NCBI RefSeq assembly: GCF_041381155.1
Contig: NC_091141.1
Location: 27,029,828-27,093,827 of the forward strand
Length of the DNA stretch: 64,000 bases
From: Argopecten irradians
Lineage: Eukaryota; Mollusca; Bivalvia; Pectinida; Pectinidae
Direction of reading: 5' to 3'
Made by a program: the position numbers and the translations under genes. Below are positions 1-11,944 of this stretch, one piece after another (positions within the stretch are counted from its first letter, which is position 1; each line of letters begins with the position of its first letter). Below the pieces are notes generated by a model. It worked only from the letters and a program-made list of their open reading frames with translations. It did not search any database and was not told where the DNA came from.

Positions 1-205
1 ACGTATCACAGCCCTACAGAGACTTTCTTTGATGATTACACAGAAAGCGACGCTCAACTTTAAACACATACAATATACCGTTATTCGATTCTGTTGGACC
101 AAACTACTTGTACCTGCTCATGCGTTGTAGCAAAATTTCTTCAGTTATGCTATGACATATTACAGGGAGATAGTAACCCCTGGAATATCGAGGATAACAT
201 GTATA
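1..205. repeat. Dispersed repeat fragment (family of 9300-9570)
   Basis: CTACAGAGACTTTCTTTGATG, TACCGTTATTCGATTCT, TGTTATGCTATGACAT-type segments and AGTAACCCCTGGAATATCG are shared in order with 955-1200 and 9300-9570. It lies 3' of copy A. Confidence 0.5.
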
Positions 206-450
206 GGCCAAACATCTCTGTTAGAAAGCCTATGTCATGGCCAGTGTATACTCGCATGACTCGATCACGATTTTTCACATATCATAAATCCAAATCGTAT
301 GAAAAGAATAAAATTTTAATTGAACACAATAACAGGCCAGCACAGGGAACTGACTGATATATTGATATCATATTAATATGTATACACACATATATATATA
401 AATCATCAATGTACGAAATGACATATAAATTTATCAGTAACTTAATTTCC

Positions 451-3400
451 CTATCCCTCCTGTATATACTGCCCCAGTACCCCCAGACACTCGGCGTAGA
501 AGTCCGGTACAAGACGTCTCGTGGCGGGATCAGAAGACCTTCCGAGGGCCTCCATGTCCTCCTGAGTAGTGATCCCAGAAAGGACCAGTAGGGACTTTAG
601 GCCCGAGTTTTTGGCCAGTAGGATGTCAGTACTGGGTCTGAAATGTAAATAGTATTATCGATCCGCTAAAAAAAGAACATTTTCATTTTATTGAAATTTT
701 ATGTCAATATGCTAATTTCAAATTTTCTTAACATGATTAATAACGCCATAAACCCGTTTGGTAAAATGCATCGGTCCCCTGCGATTCATGGTTTTATCAA
801 AGATATCAAAAACTTAATTATACTTTGCTTAAATTAAATAAATAATAGATATGTATCGAAGACATGAATTCAATTGTAACTGAAATCAGAGCGTCTTCCC
901 AATATAAAAAGCATAAACCCGACAACAGCTTTCAGATATACCCCCTTGTTGTTCCAAGTCAATATCAATGTCGTAATATCCACCTCTGGACAACCCTATC
1001 GTAAAACTGGAGTCACTTCAGGAGAAATATAACACGACCAATTACAAGCCTGGAGAAATCCTTTAAAAAGAGTGAAACCCAGCTTCAAAGCCATACATTG
1101 TACCGTTTATTCGATGCTATTCTACCGCACTACCTGTATCACGTGTTGTCGCCCACTGAGCCTTCAGTTTTGTTATGACATATATATATGATCCAGGAAA
1201 ATCTAACTAAAATCCACAATTCACTGTGTACACTCCGTAAACCTCGTTCATATGGAGTTTAATGAGACGAGTCCATGGGTGGATATGCCGACAGTGATAG
1301 TAAACACTGGAATATAAGTAAATATACTTATATACATACGTATCTCCAACCATCATGGTCCTGGCCGGGTCTAAGTTATGAGCATCCCTCAGGACGTCAA
1401 AGATCGCAGGTTGGGGTTTACCGACGACGATAGGTTCTCTTCTCGCAGGCACCTTGATAGAAGACACGATACTTCCGGTTCCTGCCAACATTAAGAACGA
1501 TGAGCATCAGGATCACGTATAGAGGTTTACCAAGAGAGGTGATATAGCAATTCATTGTCAGAAACTCGGAAAGTACTATTCTAAATCTGACAAACGGCAA
1601 AACTGTACAAATTTTCGTCGTTATGGCGTTAGGATTCAAAATATGTTCTGTTCTATCCAAACCAAAAGGCAATTGCAAGGTAGCTGGAAATGGAAATGAC
1701 CATAAGAACAATATACATTAGCTCGTATTATTATATCATTATTGACTTTGCAAATAATAGTATAGCGCCAATACACAATAGCATTGATTTCACGCAAAAT
1801 AGTATTGTGTTAGCACGTTTTCTGCCACTATCAACTCTATACATTGCCCAATTGTATGATTGACCATTGGCCGGCCGAAAATAGAAACTACGCAATACTC
1901 TCCTAGACCTATCAAATTGTCACGTGACTTGATACCCAGGCGTACCTGGTACGACAACGTCCTCGGTGTGGAGGGGTAGGTGGGTGTCCTCATTCGTCGC
2001 TAGAAACAACACGTGTGGACGTCGGGCGTACGACGCACCTTTCACCATCTTTATAAAACTGATGTTAGGATCGAACCCTACTAGCACACAGCTAACCTGT
2101 ATACAAAAAAAATGTTGTAAATTTTGCAGCATGAATTATTGTCTTTCATTTTTATCCATATAAACCATGTTTCAAGCCATATGGGAAAAAAAGATAAAAA
2201 AGAAAATGAAATTGACATTTTACAGTTGAATTCATTATAACCTTATCTTTGTCTCACCTCTGGGTCGAGTTCCGTTGGGACGAAATCTTCTAGCCTTCTT
2301 TGATCCCCCACTGTATCAGGCTGTAGTATATAGATCAAAAGACAATTAAAGTTCAGTAACTAAACTCAATGAAGCTCGTTACTCGTGTTAAAATCAATCA
2401 CTGATCAGTGTGCGTCTGATTTTGACTGAAACACCGAATCGTATTACATCTAACTAGGAACATTAGCAACACTTGATTCCGACGACACCACTGGCTTAAT
2501 TTATGGAAATGGTAAAATAAATACCATTGGGGAAAGATAAACGTACTTGTCTATCATCATGTTGATGCTACAATCTTAATCAGATAAACTGCCATAGCGA
2601 AGTACAGACAAATAGTTGAGGTCAGTGGCTATGTGTCGACGTTTTCATTCTATAAATGTGTTGGTTTTTTTTAATAAAGCTGAGAAACATACCGATGTGC
2701 GCTGTAAACGTTTTTGTCAAGAGGCAGAATAAAACGAGAAAAAAAAACATAAAAATAAGCCTATGATACGACGTTTCTTTCACAGAAGGAGGGCCTCCTA
2801 TATATAAACAGCGACTATTTAACTTTAAATAGCCATACGACTTACCCCAAGGCCAGTATGACGTATTCCAAACCTGTCCAACTCCTCCCCCATGGCCGGG
2901 TTCCCGACTACATACACTTTACCATTAAACTTCCGGTTGTGAAGGTACAGTGCACTGGCGTAGGCTGTACACAACACCTCGTCCTGAGTAAAACACATGT
3001 AAACTAATAAAATAACCAAGAAACACGGTTTATGTCAATATGTTACAGACAAGAACATGTAACCCTATATTGATGGGAGAAGACTACCAAATACACCTTC
3101 AAAGCGTGTTACGCCCTTTTGTATTTACAAGACTAAACATTCATATTGCTTAGTACTCATTCTTCAATTGCTCATGGCCAACCTTTCGCATCCTTCAGTT
3201 ATTCACTGTCAGGCTTTTGCCCCCTTTAGTTGCTCATGAGCAAACTTTAACATCATTCAGAGACTCACGGAGAAACCTTAGCATCCTATAAATGCTCAAA
3301 GTCCAACTCTTGCATCCTTCAATTGTTTATTGCCAAACTTACGCATAAAATAGTTTAAATTCAAACTTTCGCATCTTTCAATTGACCATGATCAAACTTA

Positions 3401-5910
3401 CGCATCCGTCTGTTGTTATGACAAAACCTTCCCATCCTTCAGTTACCCATAACCAAACCTTCGCATCCTTCATTTGCTCCTAACCCAACTTTCCCATCCT
3501 ATAGTTGTTCATTACCAAACTTTTGCAAGCATCTGTTGTTCACAGGCAACTGTTGTTCACAGGCAAACTCTCTCCTTAATAGTGACTAGATACACGTGTA
3601 CCGAAAAGCCGGTAATTTTAGCGGAAATGATGTTTTCGCGCTTTGGTGGATATATTGTTTGTAACATCAAACATCAAAACTAAAATCCCTAAAACACAAA
3701 AATAGAGATTCTTAAAAATATTATAACATAAGGAAACATATACAGATGAGGTTATAATACAAAACAAATGCAAGATTTCCTTCGTAAACTATGTTAACAT
3801 TGAAGATTCGTTTCGCTGTTTTACCGTCTCACTCAGCGATAGTCAACTAACGCTGGTAATAAGGACGACGGCGGGAAATATAATACGACCCGCGTTATGA
3901 AAATTAACATTTAATTTACATTATTTTAGATGTGTAGAGGGTGATGACAGGCCTAGTATTAACAGTAAGCTAACAATTTTTGCGAATCTACAAAATTATC
4001 AATCTCGTTTTGCATTCCAATTTTGAAAATTAAAAATTGTTTCGAAAAGGTAGCGGGCCTTTAAGTAAATCATATATATACTCTTTTAATTTTTATATGT
4101 ATTGAAACATTTTTGGTGTATTTGACCCAGGAAAGTAACCGGTTATAAATATGGCTCTCCTGTAACTTACCTCGGTAGCATTATAGCCATACTTATGACA
4201 GATATTTAGGTAGTACTGTCTTGTATCATTACTGTTGTTCGTTAGGTAGAAAACTCGTTTCCCCTGTAAATTGAAAAATGTCAATTAAAGCAGGTATTAC
4301 AAAAGTTTGTTGATAAAAGAATAGTGAATGTAAGAGACAAACTTTAGAGCTCGCGCGAAATTAAATTTATTTTCAATGTTAAAACTGTTGGACCAATGGA
4401 CACAAAACAACACATGTAACAGATGCATTCTTTGTCGCGTCATTGCCGTAATTTTCATATAGGCCCCTAATATTCTTTACTCTAATGGCATTTTTTTTCA
4501 TCATCTTATCATCAGCTATTCTTTTCAGTATCCCCGATATTCTATTGGTAACTATCACTGTGGTTATAGTGGATATAACGTCAGTGATAGTTACCCAGGG
4601 AGTATTGAGGATGTCTTCTCAGCAACATTATCTGCAACTTCTTCATACGACCAAATGTATTACTACAATTATATCATTATATTTGGTAATCGTGTGGTGT
4701 AGTAGTCAAGTCATTCGCCTTTTATCTAGCCGACCGGGGTTCGATCCACGAATTAATAGGTCAGGGTCCGGTTACTAACCTGTAAATTATTTAATTTTCA
4801 AGGAAGGATGTACTGACAGTGATATTAACCCCTGATATATCGAGAATGCAGTGTGTCTGGAACTATAATAATTTAGCGAGTTAACACAATTAAAACTTGA
4901 GGGAGACACAGCACAGCCTTGCTGCATTCTTTTTTAATACCAAACGCATGCGTGACGCATAATGAGGCTCATTTTAGTTGACCTTAAAATTGATGATTGT
5001 CAACTTTGTGAGTTAAAATATATACACGACCTTCTTTTATCCATCGTATTCAGAGTTACACTAACTCGCTCGTCCTCCACAACCTTTATAAATATTTACT
5101 ATATTCAGTGTACATGTACATGTAACATACGTGTATGTGCATGCTCGTAATATTGAAGATGCTCCCACGCCTACATAGCTTAAATGATATTCATTATTTG
5201 AACTATAATTGGTGTTTAATCGTGTATATGTATCTCTAAGTAACACAAACAAATGATATAAAATAATTCGTTTTGCCTTTGGTGCATGCGCAATTAATAC
5301 TTCATTCCGTACAGGATATAGTGCCACGGAATTTTTTCGAGATGCAATTAATTATTTTTCATATTTTTAACTTCACAAGTAAAATTAGAAGCACAAACTT
5401 TCCAATGGTGATAATGGTGTAAAGGAAGTAATCTTTGTAACTGAAGAAAAATACTTTATCGTCTGTTTTTGATAGTGAAAAAAATACCGTTTGTCGGCGG
5501 AGGAGCATCATTAAGTACAAGTAACGTGTATTTCCTATATTTAGCGTAATATATACTCGCCCGTGATTTCAGCAGCTTTATCGTCTCCACGCTGCCTGGG
5601 ATTGCCTCTGAATTTTTCCACAACACACCTAGACCAAAATCCAAGGAATCAAATATTGCAATAAACAGCAGGCTCAGTGCTAATTATATATTTAGCTCAC
5701 TAGTGTACAGTAGGTAGAACAAGTCTGCATGGTTTATGTACATAACATTATTCCGTTACACATATTACACCAAGTGATCATTTACAAAGCAATACCATAT
5801 AGCAAAGGTGCATGTATGAACCCCAACTCACCGAAACAATCAAACACAAAGTTGTCTGTTGACTCCATGATTTCCTCCGTGACTTTAAGATCGACATGTC
5901 TACAGGCCAT
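451..5910 (-). CDS. PGP-like HAD phosphatase, copy A (probable pseudoenzyme)
   Basis: Eight coding exons read on the minus strand: 5910-5832, 5628-5561, 4263-4171, 2983-2846, 2320-2258, 2096-1946, 1481-1340 and 637-451, giving 306 residues. The start ATG lies in a strong context (ACCATGG), with an in-frame stop about eight codons upstream. The family (glycerol-3-phosphate/phosphoglycolate phosphatase and chronophin, about 300-320 aa) hydrolyses small phosphate esters in the cytosol through a phospho-aspartate. Visible motifs are: motif I at 24-27 as DCFG instead of DxDG; the TNNS motif with T57; the lysine of GKP (K219); and GDxxxTD (D244, D249). The C-terminus has the typical VPDFY segment. 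The nucleophile D24 is kept, but the acid/base Asp at 26 is Phe, so hydrolysis should be badly impaired. Intron 2 starts with GC, not GT. The frame is open throughout, so this is not an ordinary decayed pseudogene. A possible ATTAAA signal lies at 320-315. Resemblance is closer to PGP than to PDXP. Confidence 0.9.
955..1200. repeat. Dispersed repeat fragment in copy A intron 7
   Basis: TAATATCCACCTCTGGAC, GTAAAACTGGAGTCACTTCA and TTATTCGATGCTATTCTACC match the repeat at 9290-9500 in the same order. Confidence 0.5.
3163..3570. repeat. 31-bp minisatellite in copy A intron 3
   Basis: About 13 degenerate units of 31 bases, consensus GCATCCTTCAGTTGNTCATN followed by ACCAAACTTTC, lie in intron 3 of copy A. 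One short inner duplication (CTGTTGTTCACAGGCAA) occurs at the end. Confidence 0.85.
3690..4064 (-). mobile_element. MITE family 1 copy in copy A intron 3, one end eroded
   Basis: The right end is intact (GGTAGCGGGCCTTTAA) and the interior matches the family (ACGACCCGCGTTATGAAAAT). The left terminal repeat is no longer recognisable, so the start is approximate. It lies between exons 3 and 4 of copy A. Confidence 0.7.
4690..4780 (+). mobile_element. tRNA-like SINE head in copy A intron 2
   Basis: TGGTGTAGTAGTCAAGTC resembles an A box, and GGGGTTCGATCCACG is a near-consensus B box about 35 bases later. No paired acceptor stem was found. Confidence 0.4.
5153..5514 (+). mobile_element. MITE family 2 copy in copy A intron 2
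   Basis: About 362 bp from TTGAAGATGCTCCCACG to CGGCGGAGGAGCATCATTAA, with the family interior. It ends 45 bases from the GC donor of this intron (5560-5559). Confidence 0.8.
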
Positions 5911-7599
5911 GGTAAGGGTGTCGTCTGCTAATGGTTAGCTAGCTAGGCTGAATAAAGCTACATGTAAAGGGCATTGAAGAATATATTTACCAAAGTATAT
6001 CTATGCAGCTACTGTACATGTGGTTCTGAACTGTCACGGGGGAGAAAGCGTGATACAGTATAATTGTATACCATAATAGATGTATGTTACATTACATGAA
6101 GAGAATGACGATTTCCACTTTGAGACGAGTTACATAAAATTCCATGTGCAGTATGGAATTTCTTATTGTATGTTACGTCATGTGCCATTTGAATCCACAA
6201 TGCATTATACAGAATATTAATGATGCACGTGTCCTATTCATCTGGTTGCTTCCACGGACATTTACAGACTAAAAAAATAATCTGACAGCGTGTCTGGGTA
6301 ATAATATATTCAGAGAATACTACCAACACATCAATTATTCAAAACACAAATAGACCAATTTGCTATCTGACTTTCTATATATAAATGTAATTTCGTGGAA
6401 GAACGTTTACATTTGCATGCGCTTAATTGTTGACGTCATATCGAATTCAAATCAGTAAATACTCTTATTGAGCATTTTAGAACAGCAAGGAAGTTAAAAT
6501 TCGATTCAGATATACAAATGTATTCACATATTGATATTCGAATGAACGGCTTATACCAACTGATAGATATTTGCATTTTCTGCGTGTCATCAGTTTATGT
6601 ATGTAAATGTAGCTGGCCGATATAGAGTCTCTGCATGTATTAGACAACATATTCAGGTTGTTGAATTGTGTACAATTGCCAAGGAATCGCTTCAGAGATC
6701 GTACACAAAACACCGTAAAATGACAACAATGCGAGTAATACGGAACCGTACCCTGCAAATTCTTTAATATTCACGAGGAGAAAACGGTAACGCATAACCT
6801 ATAGAGATACCTAGGCATGTAGAATGATATACAGACGCACGGCTATAGATACATATATTGTAAAGCAAATAATTTCCATGCCGCTCGGTAATATGCCAGA
6901 AACATAAATATCAATTACGAATCTTTGATGAGGTTCATTTGGTGTTACATGTACACATCGCCCGAGTCGAATAAAGGGTAATATAACACCGTATCAACCG
7001 AAATAAATTAATTATAAGAAAAGCGTTGGCCAAAGAACGACAACCTGAAGAATGCCGCGTTTGTGCACTGAAGTTCACAAAGGAATATGTTCTCTACTCG
7101 GTCTTTCTGAAAATGGAAACAACGAAAGTTAATATGCTATATATTGAACGTCACGTGACTATATATTAGTAAATGAAAGTAGTTGAAAACCGAATAATAA
7201 AAAAATGCATAATTTTTAGTTTAAGCATTATATAATGGTTTGATATGACCAGTTTATTTACCTGTGCTTTATTTTGAAAATCATACAATCAAAACCGCGA
7301 AAGTGTATTTTCTTTTGTTCAAATATGACTTCAAAATATATTTTTTTTTTATTCTCAAACATTTACTCACACTATCTGAAAATTATTGAAATATTATATA
7401 TAAAGTCATTTTCCTGTATTTAGCTATTTTGAAAAACAGGGAAAAAAACCAAGGCACATACGTGGGTACATCTGCCGATCGTAAACATGTCGGAATTTCC
7501 AATCTATATATTTAATGTTTCTGGTTATGTGTTAAGAAATCACAACATTTTAGCATATTACTAAATTACTGCACGATAACTTACTGCACCATAGTACTT

Positions 7600-7890
7600 G
7601 TGTATATAAAAGTGGTAATTTCTGTTACTGCTTATACATAATTAGCACTCAGCATAAAGGGAGTGGGAGTGGGACGACTGATTCGCCCGTTGTTAGTATA
7701 ATGTGACCAGGTGGGGTGTTGCTTGGTGTCTTCAGAATGCTTTAATGATATGCCAATATAAAAAGGACAAGAGTTCCATTATACAAGAAGACACAACACA
7801 AATATACCTCAGTCTCACAAATAAATGGGAGGTCATCCATACATAATCCTGGCTGTTAATAGGACGTTGATTAATCTAACAAAGAATTAA
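7600..7890 (+). mobile_element. ~500-bp retroposon copy, 5' truncated
   Basis: Begins in the TATAAAAGTGGTAATTTCTG segment, then GCACTCAGCATAAAGGGAG, GTTAGTATAATGTGACCAGG, and ends CTGGCTGTTAATAGGACGTT, as expected of a retroposon truncated at its 5' side. Confidence 0.65.
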
Positions 7891-7904
7891 ACAAATCATT
7901 CAGG

Positions 7905-8405
7905 GTTAACAAGAGCTGTTTGAGAACAGCAAAGCTCGTCTCAGGAATTTTGTTGATTTAAATCAGGTTCCTTGTTTACCAGTATTATAAAATATAGCAA
8001 TGACATTACATAACTTAACTTTTCAGCCCAATGAGCTCTTGAAATTACAAAAATTAAGCAGTTTCCCCTTTTAAGAGATTGTCAATACCTAATTATAATC
8101 CTAAACGATTGCAGAAATCAATGTCAGCTGTGACGGATAACAGTTTTTCAACACTTACACCAAAACCTTACCCTGGCTATTTCGGCTATTAGGCGTCTTG
8201 AAATTATCAAAATCCAGCATTTGGTTCCTTTGTATGTTTGTCCACACCCGTAACAACAATTATAATCCAAAATGATTGTAGAAATCAATGTTACTTGTTA
8301 TAGATAACAGTTTTTTAACACTTACACCAAAACCTTTCACCTCGGATTTCCAACGCTGACACGGGAAAGATTCATAAGCTCCCTCTCTTTGAGGTGCGAG
8401 CTAAA
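7905..8405. repeat. Element with ~170-bp tandem units, AACAAGAG start
   Basis: Starts AACAAGAGCTGTTTGAGAAC with a GCTGTT/AACAGC hairpin. Two internal units share AATTATAATCCNAAANGATT and GATAACAGTTTTTNAACACT. It ends near CTCTCTTTGAGGTGCGAGC, another hairpin. Similar plan to the elements at 10870 and 59655. Confidence 0.55.
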
Positions 8406-9116
8406 AAGGCCAAAACATGAATGGCTTTTTCACTAATGGCCGAAAAGCTATGGTGTTGCGCCTGCATGTTGTAGCTTATTTGGATAAGGACTACTAAGGT
8501 TGTTCACATTAAGTTAACAAGCCTTTATGATGGCAGCCACAAGTCGTGTGTAACAGTTGACCTTCATTCAAGGTCACAGTAGTCAACTATCCAGGAATCG
8601 TTTTGTATTGCAAAAATAAGAAAGTCATCAACTACTACAAGGTGATTGTATAGGATGATAAACCAGCAAATACCTCATTATTTTTTTTTATATATATCTT
8701 TATTTCTTTGATACAATATCACTATCACGATACGCTGTAAAAACGTTTTGTAGACTATCATATCTTTATATTTAAATTTGTTTATACAAATTGTTGCATA
8801 AGCATTCAACTAAAAAGAATAATTCCACTGCCATAATTTTGTTTAACTTATTTTTTTATAGCCACAATCACGCAGATACCAAACACCAATTCTCCAAAAC
8901 ATATATCTCAACAATGAAATTCATAATATTCTATAATGTACTTTAAATTAATCAAAAAATTGTTTTCTTCAAACAAAATGACAATATGAAGTAATGAGCT
9001 GATAATTACGTAGCAACTTTACCGACATGTGTTCTTGCACAATAAAACGAGAAAGCACTAAATATTACAATAATTTGGTAAATATATGTTTAGACTATTT
9101 TGTATTCATCCCCAAT

Positions 9117-9300
9117 ATTCCAAGGGTTACTGTCACTGTAGATCATCTAAGATATTCCAGGGGTTACTATCACTGTTGTTATATCCACCCCTAGACCATC
9201 CAAGATATTCCAGGGGTTATTATCACTGTTGTTATATCCACCCATAGACCATCCAAGATATTCCAGGGGTAATTATCACTGATGTAACATCCACCCCTGG
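9117..9300. repeat. Tandem ~57-bp units within a dispersed repeat
   Basis: Three to four units of CCAAGATATTCCAGGGGTTA plus TATCACTGTTGTTATATCCA. The same motif (AACCCCTGGAATATC, inverse) occurs in pieces at 170, 1240, 4548, 4800, 9545 and 17720. Confidence 0.75.
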
Positions 9301-9575
9301 ACTACTTGTAGCTATGTCGTAGTAAAACTGGAGGCAGTAGCGGAGAAAAATTTACCAATCACAGACCTGCAGAGACTTCCTATGAACATGATGAAGATTA
9401 CATAGAGTGACATCAAACCCACAAAGCCACATATATTATACTATTCACTTCTTTTTCATGAAATGTCCAAACTACCTGACTCATCTGTTGTCTCTCACAG
9501 AGCTTTTAGTTGTTTTGCTATGAAATAGACTTGGGTTGGATATAATGGCAGTGATAGTAACCTTTGAATTTTGAG
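9300..9575. repeat. Dispersed repeat copy following the 57-bp units
   Basis: GTAGTAAAACTGGAGGCAGT, ACAGACCTGCAGAGACTTCC and ACTATTCACTTC occur in the same order as in the pieces at 1-205 and 955-1200. Confidence 0.5.
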
Positions 9576-10370
9576 GATGATGTATACTATTTACTTGTTT
9601 TTCATTACAGAACAAATTTATCATGAAACATAAGAGTTCAACATAAGTCAATAAATTGCCAGCAACTTCAGTCATCACAAACACCAATTCTCCAAAACAT
9701 ATATCTCAACAAATTATAATCATATCTAAGGTAACAGTGACCTTGAGCTTTGACCTCAGGTCTGAAAAGATACATACCGGTAAATGTACATTTTGTATGA
9801 AAGATGTGCATTAAATTTGGAGCATTATCAGCCCAAGGTAACTTGACTTGCCACACATACAGAAATCATTTTTCTGTTTATAGATAATTTATAAATAGCT
9901 GAGGTAGAGTTAACATAAATTCTGGGAGAGTTGGTTAATCAGACACAGAAAGTAGTAAGTTATAATTGTTACCTTGTACAAGGACACATACATAAATGTA
10001 TCATCTATTGTCCATTGTACACAAACACAGATATTTGGTTCAATCACAGGTCACATAGCTATGACCATACAACAGCAGCCACTTATAAAAGCATGCATTA
10101 AAGTCACCGGGTCCATCATTACAACTTTGAAACTGTCTTCTTTCTTAAATTTTTAGCTTCAACATAAAAATTGGATTACTAAAGAACTGAAAGTACATAT
10201 AGATCTGTACAACTGATATACAGGAATATCAAAGATTTTATTTACCCAGGTACCGGTAATAGCCACAAATTTAATTCACATGGACAATTCCTTTTCATAT
10301 TTGTTGTGGATTTCATACTATACTGTCTATACTATCTTATTATTATTATTATTTTTTTTTTTTTTTTTTT

Positions 10371-10468
10371 TTGGTTTTTTCGTAAAAGTTACGGTCACGG
10401 ATTAACCATATGCACCATATTGGTTTTTTCGTAAAAGTTACGGTCACGGATTAACCATATGCACCATA
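10371..10468. repeat. Perfect 49-bp tandem duplication
   Basis: Two identical adjoining units of 49 bases (TTGGTTTTTTCGTAAAAGTT to CATATGCACCATA) follow a long T tract at 10350. No difference between the units was seen, so the duplication is young. Confidence 0.95.
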
Positions 10469-10490
10469 TACAACCCCAAATTTTGTTTTA

Positions 10491-10867
10491 TTAAAGATGC
10501 TCCACCGCCATAAAAGAGCGTAAAAGATATTCATCATTTGAACAATAATTGGTGTTTAATCGTGTATATATATACATGTATGTCTAATTAACACAAAAAA
10601 TAATATAAAATAATTTATTTCACCTTTGGTGCATGCACAATCAGTACTTCATTCCATATAGGATATAGTGACATGGAATTTTTTCGGGATGCAATTAATT
10701 ATATTTCATATTTTTAACTTGGAAGTAAAATTAGAAGCTCAAACTTTTCAGTGGTGGTAATGGTGTAAAGTAAGTAACTTTTGTAACAGAATAAAAATAC
10801 TAAATCATCTGCTCCTGTTTTTGATAGTGAAAAAAAATACCATTTGTAAGCGGCGGGGCATCTTTAA
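10491..10867 (+). mobile_element. MITE family 2 copy (GATGCTCCACCGC ends, TTAA-flanked)
   Basis: 377 bp from TTAAAGATGCTCCACCGCC to GCGGCGGGGCATCTTTAA. It shares its interior with the copies near 5153 and 57722. Different sequence from family 1, but the same TTAA habit, so possibly the same type of transposase. Confidence 0.85.
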
Positions 10868-10869
10868 AA

Positions 10870-11797
10870 TCATACAAGAATTCCACGGAAGTGGATGTGT
10901 CACCCGCACAGCATCACAAAAAATAAGATAGTTATTTACAGTTGAAAATATTGTTAATAATTAGGTGAAGATATCAAATCCCGTAACTCTTGCAAATATT
11001 GATGGATTTTGACAAGTATCAAACCCATTTTAAATCTCATTAATATAAAGCAATACACAAAATTTGGTTGAAGTTATATAGCGGAAACCATGTTTTGACG
11101 ATTTTAAAGTCCAGTAACTCTTGCAAATATCGACGTATTTTGACCATTATCGAACCCATCAAAGATCTCATTGATATAAAGCGATACATGTACATCAAAT
11201 TTGGTTGAAATCGGACAATAAATAATAAAGTTATTGAGCGGAAACAATGGATTTATCTGTTTTAACAATTTTAAAGTCCTGTAACTCTTGCAAATATTGA
11301 CAGATTTTGACCATTATCGAACTCATACGAGATCTCATTGATATAAAGCAATTTATGAAATTTTGTTGAAAATGGACAATAAATATTTAAATTATCGCAC
11401 GGATAACATGGATTTATCTGTTTTGACGATTTCAAAGTCCTGTAACTCTTGCAAATATTGACAGATTTTGACCATTATCGAACTCATACAAGATCTCATT
11501 GATATAAAGCAATTTATGAAATTTTGTTGAAAATGGAAATAAATATTTAAGTTATCGAGTGGAAACCATGGATTTATCTGTTTTGACAATTTTAAAGTCC
11601 CATAACTCTTGCAAATATTGACGGATTTTGACCATTATCAAACTCATATGAGATCTCATTGATATAAAGCATTATACCAAATTTGGTTGAAATTTGACAA
11701 TAAATAATTAAGTTGTCGCACGGAAACCGTTTCCCAGACGCCGACATAGTGATATCTAAGTGTCGCCCTTGCGTTGCAGGCGACACAAAAATCGGGA
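10870..11797. repeat. Element with five ~155-bp tandem units and hairpin end
   Basis: Five units from about 10976 to 11735, each with GTAACTCTTGCAAATATTGA, GATTTTGACCATTATCGAAC and CTCATTGATATAAAGC. They are flanked by GTGTCACCCGCACAGC on the left and a GTGTCGCCCTTGCG hairpin (inverse GGCGACAC) on the right. This layout is known from widespread bivalve minisatellite elements, possibly Helitron-derived; the class is not proven. It abuts MITE family 2. Confidence 0.7.
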
Positions 11798-11944
11798 AAT
11801 GTTTACCCTTGAAAATAAACCGCTATTTGATATAACAGCAAAAAGAACTGCAGCACAAACACACATATGATTTTGATTTTTTTATACTTTCTCAAAGTTT
11901 CTAATAAATAACTTTATAAATATATTCCTAAGGATCTACAAACA

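Larger units (their letters stand above)
5911..11944. other. Intergenic: copy A promoter side to copy B 3' end, no gene seen
   Basis: Six kilobases between the two paralogues. Contents are the retroposon copy at 7600, tandem-unit elements at 7905 and 10870, the dispersed repeat at 9117-9575, the 49-bp duplication and a MITE. No exon-like coding signal was found on either strand, and no clear promoter of copy A (no TATA box just upstream of 5910). Confidence 0.6.

Noticed and set aside
3163-3570. CRISPR-like array
   Set aside because: Units are contiguous and degenerate with no unique spacers; a eukaryotic minisatellite.
5555-5561. GT donor one codon downstream (GCGA|GTATAT) for copy A exon 2
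   Set aside because: It would end in phase 1, whereas exon 3 of both copies begins in phase 0; the GC donor at the conserved position keeps the frame.
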